Shown: positions 17,891 to 27,241, counted from the stretch's first letter. The stretch is DNA of 38,241 bases from Actinomycetota bacterium (GCA_027320695.1 DAHVKW010000005.1:1-38241), one strand, 5' to 3'. Translations and numbers: made by a program. Notes: generated by a model from the sequence alone, not told the origin.

Positions 17891-19141
17891 ATTCAACTTT
17901 CAAGCACGTGGACTGAAAGTCTTGATAATTCTGTTTCAAACAGCGGACAGTCCCAACGTTTTAGCGATTTAAGGGCGCGTGTCGATTCGTTGGAGATGCC
18001 AACATCCGCTATTGAGGAATGGCGATACTCAGATATCGATGAACTCGACCTGTCGGATTATTCGGTTTTCGCTAAGACGGGAATTTCCAAAGAGGTGGAG
18101 TCCGCGCTGGCTGGTCCGATCTTGGAGGAGAACCGGAACGCCTTAATTATCAAGACGTACAATGGCATCATCGACCCTGGGTTTGCGCCGCCGAAGGGAA
18201 TCATCCTAGGCGCGACGGACCCAGAGGATATTTCACATGATTTTTCAGCTGCAGATGTATTTTCGTACTTAAATGCATTGCTTGCCAGTCCGGTTACGCT
18301 CACGATTGGCGCCGACTACGATTCAAGCCGACCTGTGGTTGTGATGAGATATCTTGACGCCAGCAAGACCGCTGTATTTCCAAATTTGTGTCTGAAGGTG
18401 GAATCCAACGCCAGTGCTCAGGTGGTCGAGATACTTGCTTCTCCGCCAGAATCGGATCTCCTGGCGATACCCGTCACCAAGATCTTTCAGGAAGCTGACT
18501 CTGAGCTCGAGTATCTGTTAGTCCAGGATCTGGGCCCAAGCTGCGAAATGATTGGGCATCAGGCTTCACGGCTCATGTCTCGGGCAAAATTGCGATCAAT
18601 GTCATTGGTTGCGGGAGGTAGTTACTCCCGTCTTTTTACTACCTCGACAATTGCGGGTCAAGGGGCAGATTCGAATCTTAATGCCGCATATTTTGGATCC
18701 CGTAATCAGGTTCTGGACTTCCGGACCCTTCAGGAACACAGTGCCAAGAATGGCCGGAGCGAGCTTTATTTCAAGGGCGCTGGAGCAAACGAGTCCCACC
18801 TTGTTTATTCGGGGCTCATCAAGGTTGACAAAGGTGCAACATCCACTGACGCCTTCCAAACGAATAAGAATCTGGTTCTGTCAGAGGGCGCCCGCGCAGA
18901 CTCGGTTCCTAATCTCGACATTCAGGAGAATGACGTAAGGTGCAGCCATGCTTCTTCGGTGGGTCCGATCGATGAGGACCAGCAGTATTATTTGGAAAGC
19001 CGCGGGATCAGGCCGGAAATTGTTCAAAGACTTATTGTCACTGGGTTTTTTGCCGAAATGGCCGACAGGTCAAAAATTGTCGGGGTAAGAAGCATTCTTG
19101 CGGCGCTGGCTGCGGGGAAGTGGAAGGAATTTCAGAAGTGA
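17891..19141 (+). CDS. sufD: Fe-S cluster assembly protein SufD; proposed ATT start at 17891 (ORF track starts at TTG 17990)
   Basis: SufD motifs LEMPTSAIEEWRYSDI, SHASSVGPIDEDQQYYLESRGI, IVQRLIVTGFFAEM. The frame stays open and homologous-looking upstream of 17990 (RFSDLRARVDSLEMPT); AAGGAG followed by TAACA then ATT. Confidence 0.88.
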   Translation: MQLSSTWTESLDNSVSNSGQSQRFSDLRARVDSLEMPTSAIEEWRYSDIDELDLSDYSVFAKTGISKEVESALAGPILEENRNALIIKTYNGIIDPGFAPPKGIILGATDPEDISHDFSAADVFSYLNALLASPVTLTIGADYDSSRPVVVMRYLDASKTAVFPNLCLKVESNASAQVVEILASPPESDLLAIPVTKIFQEADSELEYLLVQDLGPSCEMIGHQASRLMSRAKLRSMSLVAGGSYSRLFTTSTIAGQGADSNLNAAYFGSRNQVLDFRTLQEHSAKNGRSELYFKGAGANESHLVYSGLIKVDKGATSTDAFQTNKNLVLSEGARADSVPNLDIQENDVRCSHASSVGPIDEDQQYYLESRGIRPEIVQRLIVTGFFAEMADRSKIVGVRSILAALAAGKWKEFQK

Positions 19142-19455
19142 GTAAAACGGTTGACCTTTGCGCCAAGGATGAGTTGGAGAGCGGGTCCGTGCGGAAGTTT
19201 GTAGCGGACGGCCATGAGATAGCTGTGGTTCGTATCGAAGATGATTTTTACGCAATCGGCGACCGCTGCAGCCACGCAAATTATTCCCTTTCCGAGGGCG
19301 AGGTCATTCTGGAGGAAAAGGAGCTCGAGTGCTGGAAGCATGGCTCTACCTTTTCGCTCACAACTGGAAAGCCGACCTGCTTGCCAGCCACTAAAGCCGT
19401 GCCTGTTTACGATATTGCGATCGAGGGCGACAGAGTGTTGGTGGTGATAGATTGA
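19138..19455 (+). CDS. Rieske [2Fe-2S] ferredoxin-like protein
   Basis: 105 aa from GTG 19138 overlapping the sufD stop; CSHANYSLSEG...ELECWKHGSTF Rieske motifs. Confidence 0.9.
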   Translation: MSKTVDLCAKDELESGSVRKFVADGHEIAVVRIEDDFYAIGDRCSHANYSLSEGEVILEEKELECWKHGSTFSLTTGKPTCLPATKAVPVYDIAIEGDRVLVVID

Positions 19456-20237
19456 GCCAGGTTCATGTTTTGAGGATAGAGAATCTTCGCGCAAACGTTG
19501 GGCAGAAGGAAATTCTCCGAGGAATAGATCTTGAACTGAAAAGCGGAGAAGTCCATGCCATCATGGGCCCCAACGGTTCCGGAAAGTCTACGTTATCGCA
19601 CGTATTGATGGGGAAGCCGGGATATGAAGTCACTGGCGGTTCGATACACCTGGACGGTACCGATCTCTTATCTTTGTCCGCCTGGGAGAGGGCGCAGGCA
19701 GGGCTGTTTCTTGTTTCACAGTATCCGGTCGAAGTTCCGGGCGTGTCATTGGAGGAGGCACTGGATGCCGCTTTCGAGACCCAGTCCAGAGATTCGAGCA
19801 ATTTGCATCAAGATGTTTTGGCTGAGGCAAACCGTTTGGGATTTCCACTTGAACTCCTAGGACGGTCATTGAATGTCGATTTTTCCGGGGGCGAGAAAAA
19901 GCGTAATGAAATGGTCCAGCTCGCTGTGCTTAGGCCGAGGTTTGCAGTGCTCGATGAGATTGACTCAGGGCTGGACATAGATGCATTGAGAGATGTCTCA
20001 AAAAGGGTCGAGGAAGCCACCAATGACGACCAATTGGGAGTTTTGGCGATCACTCACTACTCAAGACTTTTGAAGGAACTCCGTCCTGATCGCGTGCACG
20101 TCCTGGTTCGTGGAGAGATCGTGACTTCCGGCGGGCCGGAGCTTGCCTCGCAGCTCGAAAAGACCGGATATGCCGAATTCGGTGTCGAGGAGCCGGTGGC
20201 GATGGATGGAACCGGCATTTTCCGCACTTCTCAATAA
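19452..20237 (+). CDS. sufC: Fe-S cluster assembly ATPase SufC (copy 1)
   Basis: 261 aa; AIMGPNGSGKSTLSHVLMG, NVDFSGGEKKRNEMVQLAVLRPRFAVLDEIDSGLDIDAL; TTG start overlaps the Rieske stop. Confidence 0.95.
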   Translation: MSQVHVLRIENLRANVGQKEILRGIDLELKSGEVHAIMGPNGSGKSTLSHVLMGKPGYEVTGGSIHLDGTDLLSLSAWERAQAGLFLVSQYPVEVPGVSLEEALDAAFETQSRDSSNLHQDVLAEANRLGFPLELLGRSLNVDFSGGEKKRNEMVQLAVLRPRFAVLDEIDSGLDIDALRDVSKRVEEATNDDQLGVLAITHYSRLLKELRPDRVHVLVRGEIVTSGGPELASQLEKTGYAEFGVEEPVAMDGTGIFRTSQ

Positions 20238-20292
20238 AAAGTGACTTTTTTCACTAATTTTTCTCTTTAAAGTGTGAAATAGGTCACGTCTT

Positions 20293-20460
20293 GTATATAG
20301 TGTAGGAAGAAAGACGGCGGCTGAGGGTGTAAGGCGGCTGTCAAGGATTTTGCGGAGGGGGCGTCGCTTTCGCGACGATATTGTGATACTGGGTCGGGCA
20401 ATGCCTGGCTCAGTATCATTCTTTAACGAGCCTTTTTAGATCGGCGGTTGATCTGGCTTT
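20293..20460 (+). ncRNA. Putative structured RNA / multi-hairpin intergenic element
   Basis: Tandem GGCGGCTG repeats, then perfect hairpins CGTCGC-TTTC-GCGACG (20362-20377), TGATACTG...CAGTATCA (20384-20418) followed by TTCTTT, and AGATC...GATCT (20438-20454) followed by CTTTTT. Confidence 0.35.
20384..20425 (+). terminator. Candidate intrinsic terminator
   Basis: Perfect TGATACTG/CAGTATCA stem with inner GGCA/TGCC pairing, followed by TTCTTTAA. Confidence 0.5.
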
Positions 20461-20792
20461 TTAGCAGGACGCCGAAAGGTTCGTGTCGGCTAATCCACCG
20501 TGGCTCTCTCGGTTGACCTTGCACAAGTTGCGTATGCAGGGCCTCAATCGATACAGAACGAGCAGCCATTTCGGATCAAGATTTTTCAGGGCCAGGATTG
20601 CACATGACGCGAACGAAGGGAAAATGCAACGTTTACGAGCTGCAATCTTTTGGCGAGGCTTGATTAGGCGGGTTGCATTGATCGATGCACGGAATTAGTC
20701 GCGGTCTGCGGCTAAGGCGCCGCTCTATCTTTTTTGGTGGATGGAAACTAAAGTTACTGTTTAATTGCTGAGTGCATTTGGAGAGTTGGTAG

Positions 20793-21470
20793 ATGAGAGT
20801 CCTTGTAATTGAAGACGAAATTCGTTTGGGCGAGGCGCTGAAAAGAGGCCTAGAGGCCGAAGGCTTTGCTGTTGACGTTATCCATAACGGCACTGAGGGA
20901 CTTTGGATGGCAACCGAAAACCCCTATGATTTGATTCTTCTCGATATTATGCTGCCGGGGACAAATGGGTTCAAAATCTGCGGGACGCTTAGGGAGCGCG
21001 AAGTATGGACTCCGATTCTCATGCTGACCGCTAAAGACGGAGAGCTGGACGAAGCGGAATCTCTGGATACAGGCGCAGACGATTTTCTGTCCAAGCCTTT
21101 TTCCTTTACCGTGCTTTTGGCGAGGATGCGGGCCCTGCTAAGAAGAGGGGCCAAAGAAAGACCAGCGGTGCTCACGGCCGGAGATCTTCACCTCGATCCT
21201 GCAAGCCATTCAGTAACTCGCGGAGATGTCGACATTGTGCTTACGTCGAGGGAATTTTCGCTTCTGGAATTGCTGATGCGCAGAAAGGGCGAGGTTCTGA
21301 CGAAAAAAGTAATTCTTGAGCATGTATGGGATTACGACTTCGAAGGCGATTCGAACATTGTCGAGGTTTACATTGGCTACCTGCGCAAGAAGATCGGCAC
21401 TCCCTTCGACAAGAGGGTTATTCGAACAATTCGTGGAGTTGGCTACCTTTTAGAGGAAAATGGTGGCTAA
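20793..21470 (+). CDS. OmpR-family response regulator
   Basis: 225 aa; MRVLVIEDEIRLGEALKRGLEAEGF, LILLDIMLPGTNGF, IRTIRGVGYLL. Confidence 0.96.
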   Translation: MRVLVIEDEIRLGEALKRGLEAEGFAVDVIHNGTEGLWMATENPYDLILLDIMLPGTNGFKICGTLREREVWTPILMLTAKDGELDEAESLDTGADDFLSKPFSFTVLLARMRALLRRGAKERPAVLTAGDLHLDPASHSVTRGDVDIVLTSREFSLLELLMRRKGEVLTKKVILEHVWDYDFEGDSNIVEVYIGYLRKKIGTPFDKRVIRTIRGVGYLLEENGG

Positions 21471-21474
21471 GTAA

Positions 21475-23025
21475 GTGGCTTTAAAGAAGGGACAAAGGAA
21501 TTACTTCTGGTTCCATCGGTTGCTTTATTCCGTCCGGTTCAAGATCACGCTCGTTTCCGTGGTGGTCGTAGGGTTCGCTCTCTTCGGCGCTTCCCAAGTT
21601 CTGCTGACAACGCTTCGATCACAGTTGCAGAGTTCGGTCATCAGCCAAACCAAAACTCAAGAAGCTGCCGTGGTTTCGCTGTTGAGTTCGGGGTCCGTAT
21701 CGAATCCTCTACCCCTGCCAAGAAGCGAAATTGCAGTCCAGGTGATTGATTCGCACAATAACGTTGTAGCGTCGACCTCGGGCATTGTTGGGCAAAGCTC
21801 CGCGGTTACATCGTTTGCGAGCCCCAAGACGGCTGTATCTTTCGTTCCAGTGCCCAAGTGGATGTCCGTTGGGGATGCTGATGAATTCAATAGGCGCGCC
21901 GTGATGGTCACTTCGACTGTCGGCGCCCCGAGTGGTATGAACTTATCGGTTACCAACGCGCAATCGGACCTCACGCTTAGTCTCAGTCCTACCTCGTCTG
22001 ATTCTCAAAGCACCCAGTCATCCGGTGGAGGCGCGACTCCCAAGATTGTCACAAAGACCTACCATTCTGTTTTCAAAGTGATGGCGTTGGAGTCGATGTC
22101 AACCGTTGACCAGTCTGCGCATACAGTGGTAAACGTGATCAGCATTGCCTTCCCGCTATTGCTTGTTATAGTGGCTTTGCTCGTTATCATGCTGACTTCC
22201 CGGACGTTGAAGCCAGTCGAGCGCATAAACAGAGAAGTCGCTTCGATTACTGGATCCAATCTACACAACAGGATTTCAGTTCCTCCATCTATGGATGAAA
22301 TATCGGAACTGGCAGTGACCATGAACCAGATGCTCGAGAGACTGGATAACTCTGCCGAAAGGTCCAAGAGGTTTGTGGCGGATGCTTCCCATGAACTGCG
22401 AAGTCCACTATCGGCAATCCAAGCTGAGCTCGAGGTGGGTATTTTGCATCCCGAGGCTACAGACTGGCACAGGACTGCTACCGATGCTTTGGAAGAATCG
22501 AGGAGGATGCAACGGATCGTCGAGGATTTGCTGATGTTGGCGCGGGCGGATTCCGGAAAGGTGCTTGTTCACACATTGCTGCCTGTAGATTTGGATGACT
22601 TGGTCTTGGGCGAGGCGGCGAGGCTCCGGGTTTCGGGACTAGTGGCCGTTGATACCAGGGCTGTGAGTGGGGGCAGGGTTACCGGCGATCCCCACTATTT
22701 GTTGCGGGTGGTAAGGAACCTGTCCAACAATGCCGCTCGCCATGCACGGAGCAAGGTGACATTTGCGCTTCACAATGCCGGCGGGTTGGTGCAGCTTGAG
22801 GTTAGCGATGATGGCAAAGGAGTTCCGGAAGAGCTGAGAGAGAAAATCTTTGAGCGGTTTGCACGCCTTGACGAAGCAAGGTCTCGAGACGATGGCGGGT
22901 CAGGTTTGGGATTGTCGATCGTCCGCACGATTGTCGAAGCTCACGGTGGTACTGTTGAAGTAACCGGAAAACCCGACGGTTCGGGAGGTGCTCGCTTCGT
23001 GGTTAGAATTCCAACGTTGACGTAG
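21475..23025 (+). CDS. Sensor histidine kinase (TM, HAMP, HisKA, HATPase_c)
   Basis: 516 aa; RFVADASHELRSPLSAIQAELEVG, IFERFARLDEARSRDDGGSGLGLSIVRTIVEAHGG. Confidence 0.95.
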   Translation: MALKKGQRNYFWFHRLLYSVRFKITLVSVVVVGFALFGASQVLLTTLRSQLQSSVISQTKTQEAAVVSLLSSGSVSNPLPLPRSEIAVQVIDSHNNVVASTSGIVGQSSAVTSFASPKTAVSFVPVPKWMSVGDADEFNRRAVMVTSTVGAPSGMNLSVTNAQSDLTLSLSPTSSDSQSTQSSGGGATPKIVTKTYHSVFKVMALESMSTVDQSAHTVVNVISIAFPLLLVIVALLVIMLTSRTLKPVERINREVASITGSNLHNRISVPPSMDEISELAVTMNQMLERLDNSAERSKRFVADASHELRSPLSAIQAELEVGILHPEATDWHRTATDALEESRRMQRIVEDLLMLARADSGKVLVHTLLPVDLDDLVLGEAARLRVSGLVAVDTRAVSGGRVTGDPHYLLRVVRNLSNNAARHARSKVTFALHNAGGLVQLEVSDDGKGVPEELREKIFERFARLDEARSRDDGGSGLGLSIVRTIVEAHGGTVEVTGKPDGSGGARFVVRIPTLT

Positions 23026-23090
23026 ATGTTACCGTGATTGGGCAGCCATTTCATCGTTATGTAAGCTTTGGGACCTAGTATTTATGCACA

Positions 23091-24299
23091 GTGAAAACCA
23101 TACAAGAGATTGAGCCCGTAGCGCGGACCAGTAATCGTTTTACTTCCGCAAGAAAGCGCCCCCGCAGGGGTCTAAGAGTTCTGGTTATGACGGCAGCCGT
23201 CTTCGTGATTGGCAGCCTTACATGGTCAATCGGAAATGCCCTTACGGCAGCTAACCAGCAAAGTGAAGCGGTAAAGGCTGTTGAGTGGGTGAGGGGCCAC
23301 GGAGGGTCGCAGATCCTCAGGATGGCCGAGGACGTGTGGTACACGTGGCATCAGCCGCCCAAAGGTGGTGCTCCTCCCAAAGGTGCTATTCTTGCTTCGG
23401 CACCGACAACATCAACGACCCATACCACCGCTGCAGGTCCTGCGCACCTTGCAACTCCGAAGAATGTCGTGCCGTTCGTCAAAAATCCGCTGCCTGGCGA
23501 GGGAGTTTGGCAACCTGAGGGCAGAACGGTCGGCGGGCTCCATGGTCTCTATGTCACCACAATGCGGCCGGATTCAGTACACACCTCAATTGTTGCGGGT
23601 CTAGCCTGGATGGATCCGAAGCTGCTCTCCTTTACCCTCTTTGCGGGTGCGGTCGAGCCGGGGGGAGCATCATGGCCAAATATGGGCCCGGTCAACTCTT
23701 CCCAAGCTGCGTCATTGGTTGCTGCGTTCAATTCAGGTTTTAGAATGCGGGATTCCAGGGGTGGGTACTATTCGAATGGACGGACCGCAGTTCCTCTCGT
23801 CAATGGTCAGGCGTCATTCGTAATCTATTCCAACGGAACTGCTAATGTCGTGGATTGGGGCCGGGATCAAACGATGGCATCCAACGTTGTTTCAGTTAGG
23901 CAGAACCTTTCGCTTATCGTTGATAACGGCAAGGTGACCCCCGGTGTATATTCTCCAAACTACCAGCAGTGGGGTGCCACGGTGGGTAACAGCGTGCTTG
24001 TCTGGAGATCCGGCGTGGGAGTTACCGCCGATGGCGCCATTGTCTACGCTGCGGGTCCCGGATTGAGTGTGGCATCGCTGGCTGATCTATTGCAAAGGGC
24101 GGGTGCGGTCCGCGCTATGGAATTAGACATCAACAGCACTTGGGTCGACTACTTTTTCTTCAATCCTCCAAACGGCGGATTGGCTGCACCTTCAAACGGG
24201 ACTCGGCTGGTCTATAACATGCAGCGTCCTCCTCAGCGATACTTCGAGGGAACCGCCCGAGACTTCATTGCAGTATTTGCCAGACCCTACAAGAAATAG
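23091..24299 (+). CDS. Phosphodiester glycosidase family (NAGPA-like) protein with N-terminal TM
   Basis: 402 aa; AAFNSGFRMRDSRGGYYSNGRTAVPLVNGQASFVIYSNG, RAMELDINSTWVDYFFF. Confidence 0.8.
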   Translation: MKTIQEIEPVARTSNRFTSARKRPRRGLRVLVMTAAVFVIGSLTWSIGNALTAANQQSEAVKAVEWVRGHGGSQILRMAEDVWYTWHQPPKGGAPPKGAILASAPTTSTTHTTAAGPAHLATPKNVVPFVKNPLPGEGVWQPEGRTVGGLHGLYVTTMRPDSVHTSIVAGLAWMDPKLLSFTLFAGAVEPGGASWPNMGPVNSSQAASLVAAFNSGFRMRDSRGGYYSNGRTAVPLVNGQASFVIYSNGTANVVDWGRDQTMASNVVSVRQNLSLIVDNGKVTPGVYSPNYQQWGATVGNSVLVWRSGVGVTADGAIVYAAGPGLSVASLADLLQRAGAVRAMELDINSTWVDYFFFNPPNGGLAAPSNGTRLVYNMQRPPQRYFEGTARDFIAVFARPYKK

Positions 24300-24693
24300 G
24301 CTGGAGATCGACCGGATCCTTCTCGAATCACGAGCCGTAGCTTTCAAGGCCGTGCAGTCGCTGACAGGAAGCTTGGCTTTCGGGGTGCACTTTCCAGAGC
24401 GTCTCATGCCAGGAGATAAAACGATGCTTGAAGGGTTGTATCGGCACGTGAATTTCACATATCGCTACAAGGTGGCATGTCAGCGGCGGAAACTTTGGAT
24501 TCTAAAATCGCGGGACGCAGACTAATAGAATTGTCAGCTAGGTTTGAAGCGTCGGGCAGAGCTGCGATGTTACCTGGAAGCACCAAATTGATGAAGCGCA
24601 AGGTCCGCAAGGAATTCATCAGACTTCTTCTGGGGGACCCAGCTTTTCCAGGATGGTCATAGGTGATCGCCAAGCGGCGGCCGGACCTCTGGC

Positions 24694-25164
24694 CTAGCTG
24701 GCCCTGTCTTCCAAGGCCTGAACAAGCGTGTTCCAGGACAGGGTGGCGCACTTTATTCTGACCGGAAATTTGACCACTCCTTGCAGTGCAATCAGTTCTC
24801 CGAGTTCCCTTTCGGAATACTCGACTGGATCGACTACTTCGGCTTCACCGCTGGAGTTTGTCGAAATCGACATCATTGATTTGAAGATCTTAAGCAGGCG
24901 ATCGACCTCTTGGAGGGTCTTGCCCTTTACGGCAACCGACATCAACGAAGCGGACGATCTCGATATTGAGCATCCTTGGCCAGTAATGCGAATATCTTTA
25001 ATCACGTCGCCTTCAAGCAGCAGGTATACAGTCAGCTCATCACCGCAAAGCGGATTGTGTCCTTCAGCCTTCAATGCGGGCGGCGTAGGAAATATGCCTT
25101 CATTTCGTGGGTTTTTGTAGTGATCGAGGATGATCTCCCTATAAAGGTCTTCTAGACCAGGCAT
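24694..25164 (-). CDS. sufU: Fe-S cluster scaffold/sulfur transfer protein SufU
   Basis: 156 aa; LYREIILDHYKNPRNEG, HNPLCGDELTVYL, GQGCSISRSSASLMSVAVKGK, RIKCATLSWNTL. Confidence 0.95.
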   Translation of the reverse strand: MPGLEDLYREIILDHYKNPRNEGIFPTPPALKAEGHNPLCGDELTVYLLLEGDVIKDIRITGQGCSISRSSASLMSVAVKGKTLQEVDRLLKIFKSMMSISTNSSGEAEVVDPVEYSERELGELIALQGVVKFPVRIKCATLSWNTLVQALEDRAS

Positions 25165-25182
25165 TGTTTCTCCTTCGTTATC

Positions 25183-26445
25183 CTAGCCAAAAAATGCCCG
25201 AGCTTTTGCCAGGGCGTCCACAAGAGCGTCAACATCGCTCCGATCATTGTAGATATGAAACGATGCGCGAGCTGTTGCCGCGATGCCGAGGTGACGCATC
25301 AAAGGCTTCGCACAGTGGTGTCCGGCTCTTACGCATACTCCACTCTGGTCAAGAACTTGGGATATGTCGTGGGGATGAATATTTTTGAAGTCAAATGAAA
25401 TGACTCCTCCGCGGTCATTTACATTTCTGGGACCATGGATAACCAAGTCCTTCCCGAAATTCGACTCGAGTGATTCAAACGCGTACGAGAGAAGTTCGAG
25501 TTCGTGGTCTCTGATGGCGTCCATACCAAGATTTTCGAGGTAATCGACTGCTGCCGCTAAACCTATAGCCTCCGCAATCGGGGGCGTTCCAGCTTCGAAT
25601 TTCCACGGGAGTTCATTCGGCGTGAACCCGTCGAGCCTTACGTCAGTTATCATGTCTCCGCCACCCATGAAAGGCGGAAGGGACTCAAGAAGCTCGGATT
25701 TTCCCCAAAGCACGCCGATCCCCGTCGGACCCAGCATTTTGTGCCCGGTGAAAGCCAGAAAGTCGAGGCCAAGATCAGTAACGTTGGTGCTGAGGTGAGG
25801 AACGTACTGGGCGCCGTCGCCAATCGCGATAGCCCCATGCTCATGGGCCAGATCCGCCAATCGTCTTATCGGGTTGATTGTCCCCAAGACGTTCGAAGTC
25901 AAAGAAACACTTAGTATTTTTGCATTCTGCAGCAGTTCGTCGATGTTTTGCAGATCCAAGTAGCCGTTTTCATCGACCATAATGTAGCGGATCTCAATCC
26001 CGAACTGTTCTTTTGCCATTAGCCATGGCACCAGATTTGCGTGATGCTCCATTTCGGTGAGAACGACAACGTCTCCCTTTTTGAGGGTTCCACGGGTCAG
26101 CGAGTTGGATAAGAGATTGATGGACTCCGTCGCATTCTTTGTGAAAATGGTTTCGCGCGATGGGTTGGGCGCTCCGACAAAACGGCCAATTGTGGCGCGC
26201 GCTCCCTCGTAGAGCTCGGTTGCGTGCTCGGCAATGTGGTAGACACCCCGATGCACATTTGCATGCGTAGTGGAATAGTAGTGGTCCATTGCCTGGAGTA
26301 CCTGGACTGGTTTTTGGGAGGATGCCGCGGAGTCGAGGAAAAAGAGCTTCTTCCCATCATGTTGATTGAAGATGGGGAAATCTTTTCGGATCTCGCTCAC
26401 AATCAATGGCCTTGTTTTCACGCCGAGCGTATTCATTCTCTCCAT
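25183..26445 (-). CDS. sufS: Cysteine desulfurase SufS
   Basis: 420 aa; FLDSAASSQKP, HANVHRGVYHIAEHAT, FTGHKMLGPTGIGVLWG, VCVRAGHHCAKPLM. Confidence 0.96.
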   Translation of the reverse strand: MERMNTLGVKTRPLIVSEIRKDFPIFNQHDGKKLFFLDSAASSQKPVQVLQAMDHYYSTTHANVHRGVYHIAEHATELYEGARATIGRFVGAPNPSRETIFTKNATESINLLSNSLTRGTLKKGDVVVLTEMEHHANLVPWLMAKEQFGIEIRYIMVDENGYLDLQNIDELLQNAKILSVSLTSNVLGTINPIRRLADLAHEHGAIAIGDGAQYVPHLSTNVTDLGLDFLAFTGHKMLGPTGIGVLWGKSELLESLPPFMGGGDMITDVRLDGFTPNELPWKFEAGTPPIAEAIGLAAAVDYLENLGMDAIRDHELELLSYAFESLESNFGKDLVIHGPRNVNDRGGVISFDFKNIHPHDISQVLDQSGVCVRAGHHCAKPLMRHLGIAATARASFHIYNDRSDVDALVDALAKARAFFG

Positions 26446-27179
26446 CCCTCGTAACCCTCGGATTCTAGCTTTTCTGACAGCTCCATCCCGCCGGAGGCTA
26501 CGATCCTGCCATTTATCATAATGTGGACAAAATCAGGGGAAAGCTCGTCCAAGATGCGCTGATAGTGGGTTATCAAGACCACCCCGAGATCAGGATTTTC
26601 TTTACGAACTTCATTAACGCCTCGTGCAACCACTCGCAAAGCATCGATGTCAAGTCCGGAATCCGTCTCGTCTAAAATTGCCAACTCAGGCTCGAGCAGC
26701 GCCATTTGCAAAATCTCATTTCGCTTTTTCTCTCCTCCGGAGAAGCCTTCGTTAAGGTATCTTTGGGCAAACGAAGGGTCCATGCCAAGCTTTTGCATCC
26801 ATTCCATCATCGAGAACCGGATTTCAATCGCGGAGATATCCGCAGCCTTGCGTGCCGATACTGCTTGGCGCAGAAACTGAATGACCGAAACTCCTGCAAT
26901 CTCCTGAGGGTATTGGAATGCTAGAAAGATGCCTGCCTTGGCCCGGATATCAGTCGACCAGTCGGTTATGTCCTCGCCGTGAAAGAGGATTGAGCCAGAG
27001 GTAATTTGGTAATCCGGGTTTCCCAGCAAAGTGTTTGCAAGGGTTGATTTTCCTGAACCATTTGGACCCATGATTGCATGGACTTCTCCTTTGCCCACGG
27101 AAAGCGACAAACCTTTCAGGATCTGATGTTCCCCTGCAGCAACGAGCAGGTCCTTGATTTCAAAAAGAGAACGTTCCAT
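26433..27179 (-). CDS. sufC: Fe-S cluster assembly ATPase SufC (copy 2)
   Basis: 248 aa; AIMGPNGSGKSTLANTLLG, GFSGGEKKRNEILQMALLEPELAILDETDSGLDIDAL. Confidence 0.95.
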   Translation of the reverse strand: MERSLFEIKDLLVAAGEHQILKGLSLSVGKGEVHAIMGPNGSGKSTLANTLLGNPDYQITSGSILFHGEDITDWSTDIRAKAGIFLAFQYPQEIAGVSVIQFLRQAVSARKAADISAIEIRFSMMEWMQKLGMDPSFAQRYLNEGFSGGEKKRNEILQMALLEPELAILDETDSGLDIDALRVVARGVNEVRKENPDLGVVLITHYQRILDELSPDFVHIMINGRIVASGGMELSEKLESEGYEGWRE

Positions 27180-27241
27180 GAGCTACAGTCTATTACTCCT
27201 ATGACGGTAGGAGAAACCCATGCCTGAAATTAATTTATTTA

